Assembly (NCBI RefSeq): GCF_002075885.1
Contig: NZ_MDET01000058.1
Span: 99,325 to 163,324, forward strand
Length of the DNA stretch: 64,000 nucleotides
Direction: 5' to 3'
DNA from: Manganibacter manganicus
Lineage (GTDB): Bacteria > Pseudomonadota > Alphaproteobacteria > Rhizobiales > Rhizobiaceae
Part shown: positions 51,205-60,655 of the stretch, piece by piece
Layout of the letters: every line of letters begins with the position of its first letter
Position numbering within the stretch: the stretch's first letter is position 1
The notes under the pieces: generated by a model
What the model saw: only the letters and a program-made list of their open reading frames with translations
Database searches by the model: none
Told to the model about the DNA's origin: nothing
Translations under genes and position numbers: made by a program

Positions 51205-51876
51205 TCAGGCCTTCAACATATATCCCGCACCGCGAACGGTGTGCAGGATCGGCTTGTCGAAGCCCTTTTCGATCTTGCCGCGCAAGCGCGATACATGAAC
51301 GTCGATGACATTGGTCTGAGGGTCGAAATGATAGTCCCAGACATTTTCGAGCAACATCGTGCGCGTCACCACCTGCCCGGCATGGCGCATCAGATATTCG
51401 AGCAGGCGAAATTCACGCGGCTGGAGAATGATCTCGACCGTGGCGCGCCTGACCGAATGCGACAGCCGGTCAAGTTCCAGGTCGCCGACATGGTAGACCG
51501 TCTCGCTTTCCTTGGCGCCCGCGCGCCGGTCAAGCACCTCGACACGCGCCAGAAGCTCTGAAAAGGCGTAGGGCTTGGTCAAATAGTCATCACCGCCGGC
51601 GCGCAAGCCCGTGACGCGATCGTCCACCTGGCCAAGTGCGGAAAGGATCAGCGCGGGCGTGGTGTTTCCGCGCGAACGCAATTCAGCGATCACGGAAAGC
51701 CCGTCGCGGCGCGGCATCATGCGATCGACGACCATCACGTCGTACTCGCCGGCATCGGCCAGGGCAAAGCCGGTTTCACCGTCACCAGCGATATGCACGG
51801 TATGGCCAGCCTCGGCAAAAGCCTTCTGCAGATACTCGGCGGTCTCGCGGTCGTCTTCTATGATAAGAATCTTCAT
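51205..51876 (-). CDS. OmpR/PhoB-family response regulator
   Basis: This 223-residue DNA-binding regulator has a receiver domain (MKILIIEDDRETAEYLQKAF with the acidic pair, VMVVDRMMPRRDGL with the phosphorylated Asp, KPYAFSELLARV with the conserved Lys) and a winged-helix output domain (REFRLLEYLMRHAGQVVTRTMLLENVWDY, and NVIDVHVSRLRGKIEKGF). I start at 51876; the longer frame adds 14 unlike residues. It is the first gene of the regulator-kinase pair and lies just downstream of degP on the same strand. A role in envelope protein quality control is plausible. Confidence 0.95.
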   Translation of the reverse strand: MKILIIEDDRETAEYLQKAFAEAGHTVHIAGDGETGFALADAGEYDVMVVDRMMPRRDGLSVIAELRSRGNTTPALILSALGQVDDRVTGLRAGGDDYLTKPYAFSELLARVEVLDRRAGAKESETVYHVGDLELDRLSHSVRRATVEIILQPREFRLLEYLMRHAGQVVTRTMLLENVWDYHFDPQTNVIDVHVSRLRGKIEKGFDKPILHTVRGAGYMLKA

Positions 51877-51954
51877 GAAGCGATTATACGCAATTTCGCC
51901 TGATTGGATGGAAGACATCTTCGATCACCTCGAACTGCGGAGGCAAGACCAAAC

Positions 51955-51979
51955 GGCAGCGGACTGCACGTCCGCTGCC
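51955..51979 (-). terminator. Hairpin downstream of degP
   Basis: GGCAGCGGAC-TGCAC-GTCCGCTGCC is a perfect 10 bp stem with a 5-base loop, about 100 bp beyond the degP stop and 80 bp before the response-regulator start. On the minus strand it is followed by GTTTGGTCTT, a weak uridine tract, so attenuation rather than full termination is possible. Confidence 0.6.
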
Positions 51980-52080
51980 GCCGGGGCCGGCTGCGACGAC
52001 TGACTGACATGACCAGGCCCCGTTTTCCCCGTGACCGCTATGGAAACGTCCAGACCGGCCACGGGGAGCGGATCGCGCGC

Positions 52081-53607
52081 TCAGCCCTTGTCGATGGGGA
52101 GCGCCACGAAGCGGTTGCTGTCATTGCGGGTGATCTGCACGAGCACCGACTTGCGTCCGGCCTTGGCTGCGTCTTCCATGGCCTGCTTGACATCTGCCGT
52201 GCCATTAACTTCTTCCGAATTGACGGCGGTAATGACGTCACCGGCCCGGATGCCGCGATCGGCCGCGGCACTGTCGGGATCGACATCGGCCACGACAAGG
52301 CCATGGCCGTCATCCGATTGGGTGACCGTCAGGCCGAGATCGGCCAACGAACCGGACGTCTCGGATTGCGGCGCAGACTGCTGATCGTTCGAGGCGAGCT
52401 TGGCCTGACTGGGCATCTTTCCGAGATCGACGGAAACCTGCTTCGACTCGCCGTCATGCCAGATCGTGACATCGACCGACTTACCTGGTGAATAGGCGGC
52501 AATCATGCGGGCCAGTTCCTTGGTGGAAGGAACGTCCTTGCCAGCCACCTGGGTAATGACATCGCCGGGCACGATACCGGCCGCCTTGGCCGGGCTGTCA
52601 TCCTGCGTGCTGGCGACCAGCGCACCCTTGGCATCCGGCAGGCCCAGAGATTCGGCGATGTCCTTGGTCACGGGCTGTATCTCGACACCCAGCCAACCGC
52701 GCGACACCGAGCCGTTCTTGATGAGATCTTCGACCACGCCCTTGGCGGTCGAAGCCGGGATATCGAAGGCGATGCCGACGCTGCCGCCGGACGGTGAGAA
52801 GATGGCGGTATTGATACCGACGACCTGGCCACTGAGATTGAAGGTCGGGCCACCCGAATTGCCGCGGTTCACCGGAGCATCGATCTGGATGAAGTCGTCG
52901 TAAGGGCCGGCGCCGATATCACGTCCGCGGGCCGAGACGATACCCGCGGTGACCGTACCGCCGAGACCGAACGGATTGCCCACGGCAACCACCCAGTCGC
53001 CGACGCGAACCTTGGCATCGTCGGCGAACTGGACATAGGTGAACTTGCGGCCTTCACCCTCGACCTTGAGCACGGCAAGATCGGTGCGGGGATCGGTGCC
53101 GACCAGCTTGGCATCGAGTTCCTTGCCGTCATTAAGGACGACCGTATAGGCAGAGCCTTCCTTGACGACATGGTTGTTGGTGACCAGATAGCCATCTTCG
53201 GAGATGAAGAAGCCCGAGCCCTGGGCCACCGGCCGCAATTTGCCATCGCGGCGCTTATGCTGGCGATGGTCGTTTTGTGGGCCAAACTCACGAAACTGCT
53301 TGAAGAAGCGCCGCAGTTGCGGATTGTCCGGCAGGCCATCCGGCCCCTGGAACATCTGGAAGCTATTGTCATCCGCCGGCTGGACATCCGATTTGACGCG
53401 AACACTGACGACGGCGGGGGAAACCTGTTCGACAAGATCGGCAAAGGAAGGAACTTGCGGCGCCTGGACATGAACGGCATCCGCCAGGACGGGCATCGTG
53501 CCGGTGGTGGTGATACCGAAACCGATGGCGCCGGCAATCGCGAGCGATGCAGCAGCGGCCATCAGGCTTTTGCGGGTACGGGACAGGAAATGTGGAGCAG
53601 TTTTCAT
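52081..53607 (-). CDS. degP: DegP/HtrA-type periplasmic serine protease
   Basis: This protease/chaperone degrades misfolded envelope proteins, porins included. The 508-residue protein has a signal sequence (KSLMAAAASLAIAGAIGFG) and a trypsin-like domain with the catalytic triad His in YLVTNNHVV near 145, Asp in GTDPRTDLAVLKVE near 177 and Ser in NRGNSGGPTFN near 248. Two PDZ domains follow (RGWLGVEIQPVTKDIA; LADLGLTVTQSDD). The Q-linker before the triad region is rich in charged residues (FRQFGPQNDHRQHKR-like). It is in the usual rhizobial position between ccmH and the two-component pair. Confidence 0.96.
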   Translation of the reverse strand: MKTAPHFLSRTRKSLMAAAASLAIAGAIGFGITTTGTMPVLADAVHVQAPQVPSFADLVEQVSPAVVSVRVKSDVQPADDNSFQMFQGPDGLPDNPQLRRFFKQFREFGPQNDHRQHKRRDGKLRPVAQGSGFFISEDGYLVTNNHVVKEGSAYTVVLNDGKELDAKLVGTDPRTDLAVLKVEGEGRKFTYVQFADDAKVRVGDWVVAVGNPFGLGGTVTAGIVSARGRDIGAGPYDDFIQIDAPVNRGNSGGPTFNLSGQVVGINTAIFSPSGGSVGIAFDIPASTAKGVVEDLIKNGSVSRGWLGVEIQPVTKDIAESLGLPDAKGALVASTQDDSPAKAAGIVPGDVITQVAGKDVPSTKELARMIAAYSPGKSVDVTIWHDGESKQVSVDLGKMPSQAKLASNDQQSAPQSETSGSLADLGLTVTQSDDGHGLVVADVDPDSAAADRGIRAGDVITAVNSEEVNGTADVKQAMEDAAKAGRKSVLVQITRNDSNRFVALPIDKG

Positions 53608-53793
53608 GGGGGAATCCTCTTGATCCGGGATGCTGCAACTGCATCCTCTGTCAGAGGGATATGGCAGCCCACATTACCGGCTCATTTCCGGCACATGAAA
53701 CTTTGTTAATGTTCGAGGATCGGGCGAAAAGCTTGCTCCGGTTTTCCGCATTGTTCCGATGCTCGCTTTGGAAATTATGCGCGGACGGAAACG
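53608..53793 (-). promoter_or_regulatory. Region upstream of degP
   Basis: These 186 bases lie between ccmH and degP. They should hold the degP promoter, since AGGATT precedes its ATG. No box pair can be assigned with confidence, and no strong terminator for ccmH was found. Confidence 0.35.
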
Positions 53794-54261
53794 TCACTCG
53801 CGCTTCAGAGCCGTATCGAGCGCGGCCTGCTCCTCCGACGACAGGGGCTGCGGCAGCGGCGAGCGGCGCTTGCCGCGCGCCGACCACAGCATGAACACGC
53901 CGCCGGCAAGCAACAGCAGAACAGGCGTTCCCCACAGCAAGGCGTTCTGAAGATCGAAGCGCGGCTTCAAAAGCACGAATTCGCCATAGCGCGAGACGAG
54001 ATAATCGAGAACCTGCTCGTCGGTATCGCCGGCTTTCAACCGCTGGCGCACCAGAATGCGCAAATCCCGCGCCAGATCGGCATCGGATTCGTCGATCGAC
54101 TGGTTCTGGCACACCATGCAGCGCACCTGCCCGGAGAGTTCGCGGGCGCGGGCTTCAAGTGCCGGATCCTTCAGCATCTCATCGGGCTGAACGGCCTGGG
54201 CCACGCCGGCAAAAAGCAGCGTCAGCAGGAAGGCGGCAAGCCCCAGCGACAGACGCGACAT
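53794..54261 (-). CDS. ccmH: Cytochrome c-type biogenesis protein CcmH (CycL)
   Basis: CcmH reduces or holds the apocytochrome CXXCH thiols for heme ligation. The 155-residue protein has a signal peptide (LSLGLAAFLLTLLFAGVAQA), the active-site pair in GQVRCMVCQNQSIDESDADLARDLR (CxxC, here CMVC) near residue 40, and a C-terminal membrane anchor (ALLWGTPVLLLLAGGVFMLWSA). It starts at 54261, overlapping the ccmF stop by one base (TGATG), so translation is coupled. The longer frame to 54408 is inside ccmF. Confidence 0.95.
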   Translation of the reverse strand: MSRLSLGLAAFLLTLLFAGVAQAVQPDEMLKDPALEARARELSGQVRCMVCQNQSIDESDADLARDLRILVRQRLKAGDTDEQVLDYLVSRYGEFVLLKPRFDLQNALLWGTPVLLLLAGGVFMLWSARGKRRSPLPQPLSSEEQAALDTALKRE

Positions 54262-56249
54262 CACGCCTGTCCCGCTGCCTTGGCGGTCGCCGCACGCTTG
54301 CGGCGAGCCGGTGCGCCGACGCGCAATCTCCGATCCAGCAGTGACATCGCCGCCCCTGCCATCATCACCAGGCCGCCGAGCCAGATCAGCGTCACCAGCG
54401 GTTTCCACCAGGCACGCACGACCACCGATCCGTCCTTGGCCTCATCGCCCATCGAGACGTAAAGCTGGCTGAACCCCACCGTCATGATGCCGGCTTCGGT
54501 GGTGGTCGTCTGCCGAGCTTGATAAAGGCGCTTGGCCGACCAAAGCTCGCCAATTTCGCGCCCCTTGGCGTCGGCAAGGCTGAAATGACCGCGCAATTCG
54601 GTGTAATTCGGCCCCCGGCCAGGAACCAACCCGTCGAAAGTCAGCGTGCGGCCGGCAATTTCGACGCTCTGGCCGGAATGCATGGTGAGAATCCGCTCCG
54701 CGCCGAAATTGAGCGTGCCGACCATGCCCAACACGGTGACGCCCAGCCCCATATGCGCCAGGGCGGTGCCGAACACCGAGCGCGGCAGGCCGAGGAAACG
54801 CCGGACCATGACGTCGGGTGCCGCACTGCCCGCCCCCGACTTGACCGCAAGATCGGTCAGCGCGCCGCAGATCAGCCAGAAGGCGATGCCAGAGCCAATC
54901 GCCGCCAGCACCGAACCGCCATCGATGAACAGGCCCGTCACCAGCGCCGCCACCAGCGCGATGGCGAAGGCCGTCATCAGGCGCTGGCCGGCGGCAAGGA
55001 CGTCGCCGCGTTTCCATGCAAGCAGCGGGCCGAATGGCACCAGCAGAAGCAGCGGCACCATCAGCGGCGCGAATGTCAGGTTGAAGAAGGGCGGACCGAC
55101 CGAAATCTTGTCGCCGGAAATGGCTTCGAGCGCCAGCGGATAGAGGGTGCCGACCAGAACGGTTGCCGTCGCCGTGGTCAGGAACAGATTGTTGAGGACC
55201 AGCGCGCCTTCGCGCGAGATCGGCTGGAACAGGCCGCCCGCCGACAAGGTGGAAGCGCGCAGCGCGAACAGCGCCAGCGAACCGCCGATGAAGAATGTCA
55301 GGATCGCCAGGATGAAGACACCGCGCGTCGGGTCGGTGGCGAAAGCATGCACCGAGGTCAGCACGCCGGAGCGCACCAGGAAGGTGCCGAGCAGCGACAG
55401 CGAGAAGGTCAGGATCGACAGAAGCAGCGTCCAGATCTTCAGTGCCGAGCGCTTTTCCATGACGATGGCCGAATGGAGCAGCGCGGTGCCCGCCAGCCAC
55501 GGCATGAAGGAAGCGTTTTCGACCGGGTCCCAGAACCAGAAGCCGCCCCAGCCAAGCTCGTAATAGGCCCAGTAGGAGCCCATGGCGATGCCGCCGGTCA
55601 GGAACATCCATGCAAGCAGCGTCCACGGGCGCACCCAGCGCGCCCATGAGGCATCGATGCGCCCCTCGATCAGCGCGGCGACGGAAAAGGCGAAGCAGAT
55701 CGAAAAGCCGACATAACCGAGATAAAGCAGCGGCGGATGCACGGCGAGGCCGATATCCTGAAGGATCGGGTTGAGGTCGCGGCCCTCGATGGGTGCCGGC
55801 GAGATACGCGTGAACGGGTTGGACGTGGTGAGGATGAACAGGAAGAACGCCGCGCCGATCCAGCCTTGAACGGCCAGCACATTGGCTTTCAGCGTCGGCG
55901 GCAGATTGTTGCCGAACAGCGCGACGAGCGCGCCGAAAAAGGTGAGGATCAACACCCAGAGCAGCATCGAGCCTTCGTGATTGCCCCAGGTGCCGGTAAT
56001 CTTGTAAAGCAGCGGCTGCAAGGAATGCGAGTTCTCCCACACGCTGAGCACCGAGAAATCGGAACGCGCATAGGCGCTCGCCAGCGCGACGAAGGATAGT
56101 GCGGTCATCGCGAAGCCGGTGAGCGCGACGGGTGCGGCCACGGCCATCATCCGCTCGTTCCTGATGCGCGCGCCGATCATGGGCAGGCTCATCTGAACCA
56201 AGGCCAGTACGAAGGCCAGAACGAGCGCGAAATGTCCGATCTCAACCAT
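54261..56249 (-). CDS. ccmF: Heme lyase subunit CcmF (CycK)
   Basis: CcmF joins heme to apocytochrome c in the periplasm, working with CcmH and CcmI. The 662-residue integral membrane protein has about 14-15 hydrophobic helices, the WWD heme-binding motif (WGGFWFWDPVENASFMPWL near residue 233) and conserved histidines in the flanking loops (GTWGNHEGSM and LAVHPPLLYLGYVG). I start at 56249, since upstream residues precede the first membrane helix and overlap ccmE; the next ATG would be too late. The order ccmI-E-F-H is the rhizobial cycHJKL operon. Confidence 0.96.
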   Translation of the reverse strand: MVEIGHFALVLAFVLALVQMSLPMIGARIRNERMMAVAAPVALTGFAMTALSFVALASAYARSDFSVLSVWENSHSLQPLLYKITGTWGNHEGSMLLWVLILTFFGALVALFGNNLPPTLKANVLAVQGWIGAAFFLFILTTSNPFTRISPAPIEGRDLNPILQDIGLAVHPPLLYLGYVGFSICFAFSVAALIEGRIDASWARWVRPWTLLAWMFLTGGIAMGSYWAYYELGWGGFWFWDPVENASFMPWLAGTALLHSAIVMEKRSALKIWTLLLSILTFSLSLLGTFLVRSGVLTSVHAFATDPTRGVFILAILTFFIGGSLALFALRASTLSAGGLFQPISREGALVLNNLFLTTATATVLVGTLYPLALEAISGDKISVGPPFFNLTFAPLMVPLLLLVPFGPLLAWKRGDVLAAGQRLMTAFAIALVAALVTGLFIDGGSVLAAIGSGIAFWLICGALTDLAVKSGAGSAAPDVMVRRFLGLPRSVFGTALAHMGLGVTVLGMVGTLNFGAERILTMHSGQSVEIAGRTLTFDGLVPGRGPNYTELRGHFSLADAKGREIGELWSAKRLYQARQTTTTEAGIMTVGFSQLYVSMGDEAKDGSVVVRAWWKPLVTLIWLGGLVMMAGAAMSLLDRRLRVGAPARRKRAATAKAAGQA

Positions 56250-56254
56250 GCCGT

Positions 56255-56698
56255 CTATCCACCCTGATCTTCCTGCCAAAGCCCCTTGGCCTTGAGGCGG
56301 TCGGCCACGTCCTTGGGCATGTAGCGCTCGTCATGCTTGGCAAGAACGCTATCGGCGACAAAGACGCCGTTCGGCCCGAGCGTGCCCTCGGTAATCACGC
56401 CCTGATCCTCGCGAAAAAGGTCGGGCAGGATACCAGTGTAAGTCACCTTGACGGATTTTTCGTGGTCAGTCACGGCAAAGGTTACCGTAGCACCTTTGTC
56501 GCGCACGATGCTGCCCTTCTCGACGATGCCGCCGAGGCGGATGCGCTGCCCCGGTTGCAGATGCGCGGTTTCGAGATCGACCGGCATATAAAAATAGGAT
56601 GCCTTCTGGCCGATCGCGTAGAAGGTCAGGCCGGTGGCCGCGGCGAGAAACAGCAGGCCGCCGAGGATAACCGACAATCGTTTCTGCTTGCGGGTCAT
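56255..56698 (-). CDS. ccmE: Heme chaperone CcmE (CycJ)
   Basis: CcmE covalently binds heme in the periplasm and hands it to CcmF. The 147-residue protein has one N-terminal membrane helix (RLSVILGGLLFLAAATGLTFYAIG), an OB-fold domain, and the heme-attaching histidine in the conserved VLAKHDERYMP near residue 124. Its ATG overlaps the ccmI stop region by 4 bp. It lies 5 bp before the ccmF start. Confidence 0.96.
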   Translation of the reverse strand: MTRKQKRLSVILGGLLFLAAATGLTFYAIGQKASYFYMPVDLETAHLQPGQRIRLGGIVEKGSIVRDKGATVTFAVTDHEKSVKVTYTGILPDLFREDQGVITEGTLGPNGVFVADSVLAKHDERYMPKDVADRLKAKGLWQEDQGG

Positions 56699-57831
56699 TG
56701 TTTCCTCGCAATCCCGACGGAAGCGGCAAAGGCGACGAGTTTCTTCGCCTCTTCGCTATCCTTGCCAAAGGCGGCGACGGCACGATCGAGCGCATCGAGC
56801 GCCTCGGCTTTCCTGTCGAGCACCGCATAGGAGCGGATGAGCTTCTGCCAGCCTTCGGCGTCGTCCGGATTATGCCTGAGCCGATCGTCGAGGCTCGCCA
56901 CCATCGTCTCGATCATCGCCTGACGATCCTGCGGCGACATCGAAGCGGCTGCGTCAATTTGATTCTGGTCGGGCCCTGCCGGGCGGTCCGCATCGGCCAC
57001 CTTGTCGCCGGACTCGGCCAGCGCCTGTTCGACCGCGTTACGCCAGGACGAGTTTTGCGGCAGGTCGGCGAGCATCTTGCGCAATGCCGCAACGGCGTCC
57101 TGCTTGCGGCCCTCCTGCGCCAGCCCGACAGCCAGGAAAAACTGCGCTTTGGCGTTTTTCGGGTCGAGCTTCAAGGCCGCCTGGAACGCGCTTTGAGCCT
57201 CGGCCGAGATCATGCCGCCCTGCTGGTTGGCAAGCGCCTCGCCCAATCCGGCCTGCCTGCCGGCGGTGGAGCCCTCGAGGCGGATGGCATTGCGATAGGC
57301 GGTGGCCGAATCGGAAAAGCGTTGCATGCGCAGATAGACCGGCGCCAGCACATCCCACCCACGGCCGTCATTCGGATTTTCGGCCAGATGGGACTCGGCG
57401 CGCGCAATGAGTTCATCGACGGAACTGTCGGCCGGGTTCTTGGTCAGGCGGTCGGCCAGAGGCTGCGACGGAAGATCGGGTGAGCCCAACGCGCCATAGA
57501 GGCCCCAGCTTATCAGCGGCACGGCAAGCACGGCCGCCGCAGCAATGAGCCGCACGTCTCTCGGCGCGCTCGCTTCAGCCTTGTTCGCCTGTTTTTCCGC
57601 ACTCGCGACGCGGATGATGCGGCGGGCGACCTCGGCGCGCGCTTCCTGGGCATCCGAGGGCGGGATCAGCCCGCGTTCCGTATCCTTGTCGAGTTCGGCA
57701 AGCTGGTCGCGATAGACTTCGAGGTCATGCTCCGCACCCGCCGGCGCGGTTTTTGGACGGCGCGTCAACGGCAACAGGACCGCCAGGCTCGCGCCCAGCG
57801 TCAGAAGAGCGGCTATGACCCAGAACACCAT
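56695..57831 (-). CDS. ccmI: Cytochrome c biogenesis TPR protein CcmI (CycH)
   Basis: CcmI is an apocytochrome c chaperone. The 378-residue protein has an N-terminal membrane helix (VFWVIAALLTLGASLAVLLPL), a cytoplasmic loop (DLEVYRDQLAELDKDTERGLI), a second helix (LIAAAAVLAVPLISWGLYG) and a periplasmic TPR domain (WDVLAPVYLRMQRFSDSATAYRNAIRL and following repeats). It is the first gene of the ccmIEFH operon. The spacer to the upstream lipoprotein gene is about 95 bp and should contain the operon promoter; I could not identify its boxes. Confidence 0.94.
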   Translation of the reverse strand: MVFWVIAALLTLGASLAVLLPLTRRPKTAPAGAEHDLEVYRDQLAELDKDTERGLIPPSDAQEARAEVARRIIRVASAEKQANKAEASAPRDVRLIAAAAVLAVPLISWGLYGALGSPDLPSQPLADRLTKNPADSSVDELIARAESHLAENPNDGRGWDVLAPVYLRMQRFSDSATAYRNAIRLEGSTAGRQAGLGEALANQQGGMISAEAQSAFQAALKLDPKNAKAQFFLAVGLAQEGRKQDAVAALRKMLADLPQNSSWRNAVEQALAESGDKVADADRPAGPDQNQIDAAASMSPQDRQAMIETMVASLDDRLRHNPDDAEGWQKLIRSYAVLDRKAEALDALDRAVAAFGKDSEEAKKLVAFAASVGIARKQ

Positions 57832-57926
57832 GCGCCTTCAATAAACGCAGCGCCAAGCTATGCCAACATCGCGACGGTGCGACGCTTTGACGAGTCGGGA
57901 GAGATCGGCGCTGATCCAGCCGGGGG

Positions 57927-58364
57927 TCAGGTCAGCGGCGTCCAGCTTCCGTCAGGGTTGCGGCATGCCGTGCCGCGCGCGATCGCGCTGGCGCTGCCGG
58001 TAAAGACAGTCTGCTTATATTGCCGGCAATTCTGCGAGCCGACCTGATAGGGCTGGGCCGCGACCACCTCTCCGCGACGGTTCTGTTTCCCCGTCCAGGC
58101 CACGACCTTGCCGCTCGGCGTATATTCAAGCGCCTTGTATTCGGCTTCCAGGGCCGTCCGCTTCTCGGCGCCGGTCAGGCCGGCACCGACCGATCCGCCG
58201 ACCAGTCCGCCATGCATGGCCGAAATGATCGAGGCCCCAACCGTATCGCCGCCGCCGACGCCAAGACTTGCCAAAACTCCACCTGTTTCGCGATTAGCCC
58301 CGCCTGTCGTGCCGCAACCGGAAAGCGCCAAAGCGCCGGCGAGAAGTGTCAGATGAAATTTCAT
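57927..58364 (-). CDS. Surface-antigen-type outer-membrane lipoprotein
   Basis: This 145-residue protein has a lipoprotein signal peptide with lipobox LSGC (cysteine at residue 17). It is followed by a Gly-rich stretch (GVGGGDTVGASIISAMHGGLVGGSVGAGL) that resembles the glycine-zipper of 17 kDa surface antigens. The C-terminal part (VVAWTGKQNRRGEVVAAQPYQVGSQNCRQYKQTVFTGS) is the conserved domain with two cysteines. It sits between the ccm operon and feuQ on the same strand with its own spacers. The function is not established for this group. Confidence 0.85.
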   Translation of the reverse strand: MKFHLTLLAGALALSGCGTTGGANRETGGVLASLGVGGGDTVGASIISAMHGGLVGGSVGAGLTGAEKRTALEAEYKALEYTPSGKVVAWTGKQNRRGEVVAAQPYQVGSQNCRQYKQTVFTGSASAIARGTACRNPDGSWTPLT

Positions 58365-58464
58365 GCGAATATCGTTCCCCGTCCTTCAACATCTTCCATG
58401 CGATGCGGGGCGCATAGGGCTGATATTTGGTCGAAGTTTGACCTGCTTCCATCCCTTCGCCGCA

Positions 58465-59931
58465 TCATGCAATGCTTCGCAACCGCACGACCGCCCGCAA
58501 TCCGCCCGAAGCGGACCGTTCCAGCGCCAAGCTTCCTCCATATTCGTTGACAAGATCTGTCACAATGGCAAGCCCCAATCCGGTGCCGGGTTTCGTCTCG
58601 TCGAGGCGCCTGCCCCGCTTCATCGCCTCGCGCGCCTTGTCCTCGGGAATACCTGGACCATCGTCTTCTATAGCGAACTCGACCCACATGTCGGCCTCAT
58701 CGCCTTCGATCTGCCGGACCGACAGGGACACCGACGCCTTCGCCCATTTCACCGCATTTTCCAGAAGATTGCCGAGCATTTCCTCCAGATCCGCGCGCTC
58801 GCCGGCAAACAGCACCTCCTGCGCGGGCAGGGAAAGCGAAAAACGGATATTCGGATTGAGCTTTTGCATGACGCGCGCCATGCGCTGCGCCAACGGCTTG
58901 ACCGCGGTGCGGTAAACGACGCTGTCACGTTGCGCGGCGACACGCGCGCGTTGCAGATAATGCTCGACCTGGCCCTGCATCGATACCGCTTGATCGGCGA
59001 TCAGCTTTCCCTTGGCGCCGCCCAGCGCGCGGCCCTCATTGAGGAGCACGGCAAGCGGTGTCTTCAAGGAATGTGCGAGGTTGCCCACCTGCGTGCGTGA
59101 GCGTTCGACAATGCGTTTATTATTTTCGATCAAGGCATTGGTTTCATTGGCCAGCGGCTCGATCTCGGCAGGAAAGCGCCCGTCCAGCCGATGCGCGGTG
59201 CCTTCGCGAATCATCGCCAGCGCATTGCGCACCCGCCGCAGCGGTTGCAGGCCGACAAGGATGGCAATGGCGTTAATGGCAATCATGCCGACGCCGAATA
59301 GCGACAGATAGGTCAGCAGGCGCCCCTGGAACCTGCTGATCTCACTTTCCAATTCGGTTTCGTTGCCCATCACGCGAAAGCGCGCGGCATGGTTCTTGGC
59401 ATCGAGAACGAATTCGCTCTCGAACACCTCGACCTCCTCGCCGTCGATTCCTTCAGTGATATAGCTGCGCTGGAACTCTGAATTGAATGGCACTTCCGCC
59501 GCGGTGGGCGATGGGATCGGCTGTATCATCGAAGGGGAGTGGAGTTCTCCGCTGACACCGGGCGAAGCCGGCTCGACCGACCAGTACCAACCCGAATTCG
59601 GCTCGGAAAAGCGTAGATCCCCGAGGTCCGGCGAACCCGTCAGACGTCCGGTTTCGGAGATGCCGACAGAACCGATAAGATTGAACAAATGCGCCGAAAG
59701 CAGGCTGTCGAAGCCGCGCTCGCTCGCCTGGCGGTAAAGCGTGTTGATAAGGGTGAAGATCACGACCAGCGCCAACACGGCCCAGATCGTCGAGAAGGCA
59801 ATCACCCGAAATGTCAGCGAACGCGGCCAGAAGCGCCACCAGGCGGATTTTCGTCCCGGTCGCGTCAAAGCGCGCCGCGATTTATCAGATTCGCTGCGCA
59901 CGCGTTGCGGTTCAGCCCTGCTCTGGTTCAC
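58465..59931 (-). CDS. feuQ: Sensor histidine kinase FeuQ
   Basis: This is the membrane sensor of the FeuPQ system, which in Sinorhizobium controls periplasmic cyclic glucan export and envelope adaptation (known). The 488-residue protein has an extended basic N-terminus, TM helices near 42-62 and 206-230, a HAMP-like region, the phosphoacceptor in TQVGNLAHSLKTPLAVLLNEG near residue 288, and a HATPase with EMLGNLLENAVKWAKA, AIEDDGPGIPEDKA and GTGLGLAIVTDL. Its ATG at 59931 overlaps the feuP frame by 20 bp, so the two are coupled. Confidence 0.92.
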   Translation of the reverse strand: MNQSRAEPQRVRSESDKSRRALTRPGRKSAWWRFWPRSLTFRVIAFSTIWAVLALVVIFTLINTLYRQASERGFDSLLSAHLFNLIGSVGISETGRLTGSPDLGDLRFSEPNSGWYWSVEPASPGVSGELHSPSMIQPIPSPTAAEVPFNSEFQRSYITEGIDGEEVEVFESEFVLDAKNHAARFRVMGNETELESEISRFQGRLLTYLSLFGVGMIAINAIAILVGLQPLRRVRNALAMIREGTAHRLDGRFPAEIEPLANETNALIENNKRIVERSRTQVGNLAHSLKTPLAVLLNEGRALGGAKGKLIADQAVSMQGQVEHYLQRARVAAQRDSVVYRTAVKPLAQRMARVMQKLNPNIRFSLSLPAQEVLFAGERADLEEMLGNLLENAVKWAKASVSLSVRQIEGDEADMWVEFAIEDDGPGIPEDKAREAMKRGRRLDETKPGTGLGLAIVTDLVNEYGGSLALERSASGGLRAVVRLRSIA

Positions 59932-60580
59932 GCATGCGGTATCCCATGCCGCGCACCGTTTCGATCATATCGACACCCATCTTCTTGCGCAGGCGGCCGA
60001 CAAAGACCTCGATCGTGTTGGAATCGCGGTCGAAATCCTGATCGTAGAGATGTTCGACCAACTCAGTACGCGAAACCACCTCGCCCATATGGTGCATCAG
60101 ATAGGCAAGCAGCCGGAACTCATGTGACGTCAGCTTGAGTGGCACGCCGTCGACATCGGCCTTGGAGGCCTTTGTGTCGAGCCGCAGCGGCCCACACATC
60201 AGTTCGGAAGACGCATGGCCGGCAGCGCGGCGTATGAGCGCCCTTACCCTCGCCAGCACTTCCTCGATGTGAAACGGCTTGGTGACGTAATCGTCGGCGC
60301 CGGCGTCGATGCCGGACACCTTGTCGCTCCAGCGGTCGCGCGCCGTCAATATCAGGACCGGCATCTTGCGGCCGTCGCGCCGCCACCGCTCGACCACTGA
60401 AATGCCGTCCATCTGCGGCAAGCCGATATCGAGGACAACGGCGTCGTAAGGCTCGGTGTCGCCGAGAAAATGCCCTTCCTCGCCGTCGAAGGCACGATCC
60501 ACCACATAGCCGGCATCGGCCAGCGCATCGGAAATCTGCCTGTTCAGATCCTTGTCATCTTCAACGACCAGTATGCGCAT
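59912..60580 (-). CDS. feuP: Response regulator FeuP
   Basis: This 222-residue OmpR-family regulator has a receiver domain (MRILVVEDDKDLNRQISDAL, DAVVLDIGLPQMDG with the phosphorylated Asp, TKPFHIEEVLARVRAL with the conserved Lys) and a winged-helix domain (SHEFRLLAYLMHHMGEVVSRTELVEHLYDQ, RDSNTIEVFVGRLRKKMG). The neighbouring kinase and the gene order match FeuPQ in Rhizobiales, so the name is a family assignment. It is preceded at 75 bp by a small secreted-protein gene that may be feuN. Confidence 0.93.
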   Translation of the reverse strand: MRILVVEDDKDLNRQISDALADAGYVVDRAFDGEEGHFLGDTEPYDAVVLDIGLPQMDGISVVERWRRDGRKMPVLILTARDRWSDKVSGIDAGADDYVTKPFHIEEVLARVRALIRRAAGHASSELMCGPLRLDTKASKADVDGVPLKLTSHEFRLLAYLMHHMGEVVSRTELVEHLYDQDFDRDSNTIEVFVGRLRKKMGVDMIETVRGMGYRMREPEQG

Positions 60581-60655
60581 GCAACCCCTATACCCGGTAG
60601 CTGAAAGGAAGGCCGATATAAGCCGATTCCCGAAATGCTGGAAACAGCGGCGGCA

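Noticed and set aside
54442..56040. Minus-strand 532-codon frame within ccmF
   Set aside because: It overlaps ccmF in another phase. CcmF has the WWD motif and correct membrane layout, so this frame is a shadow.
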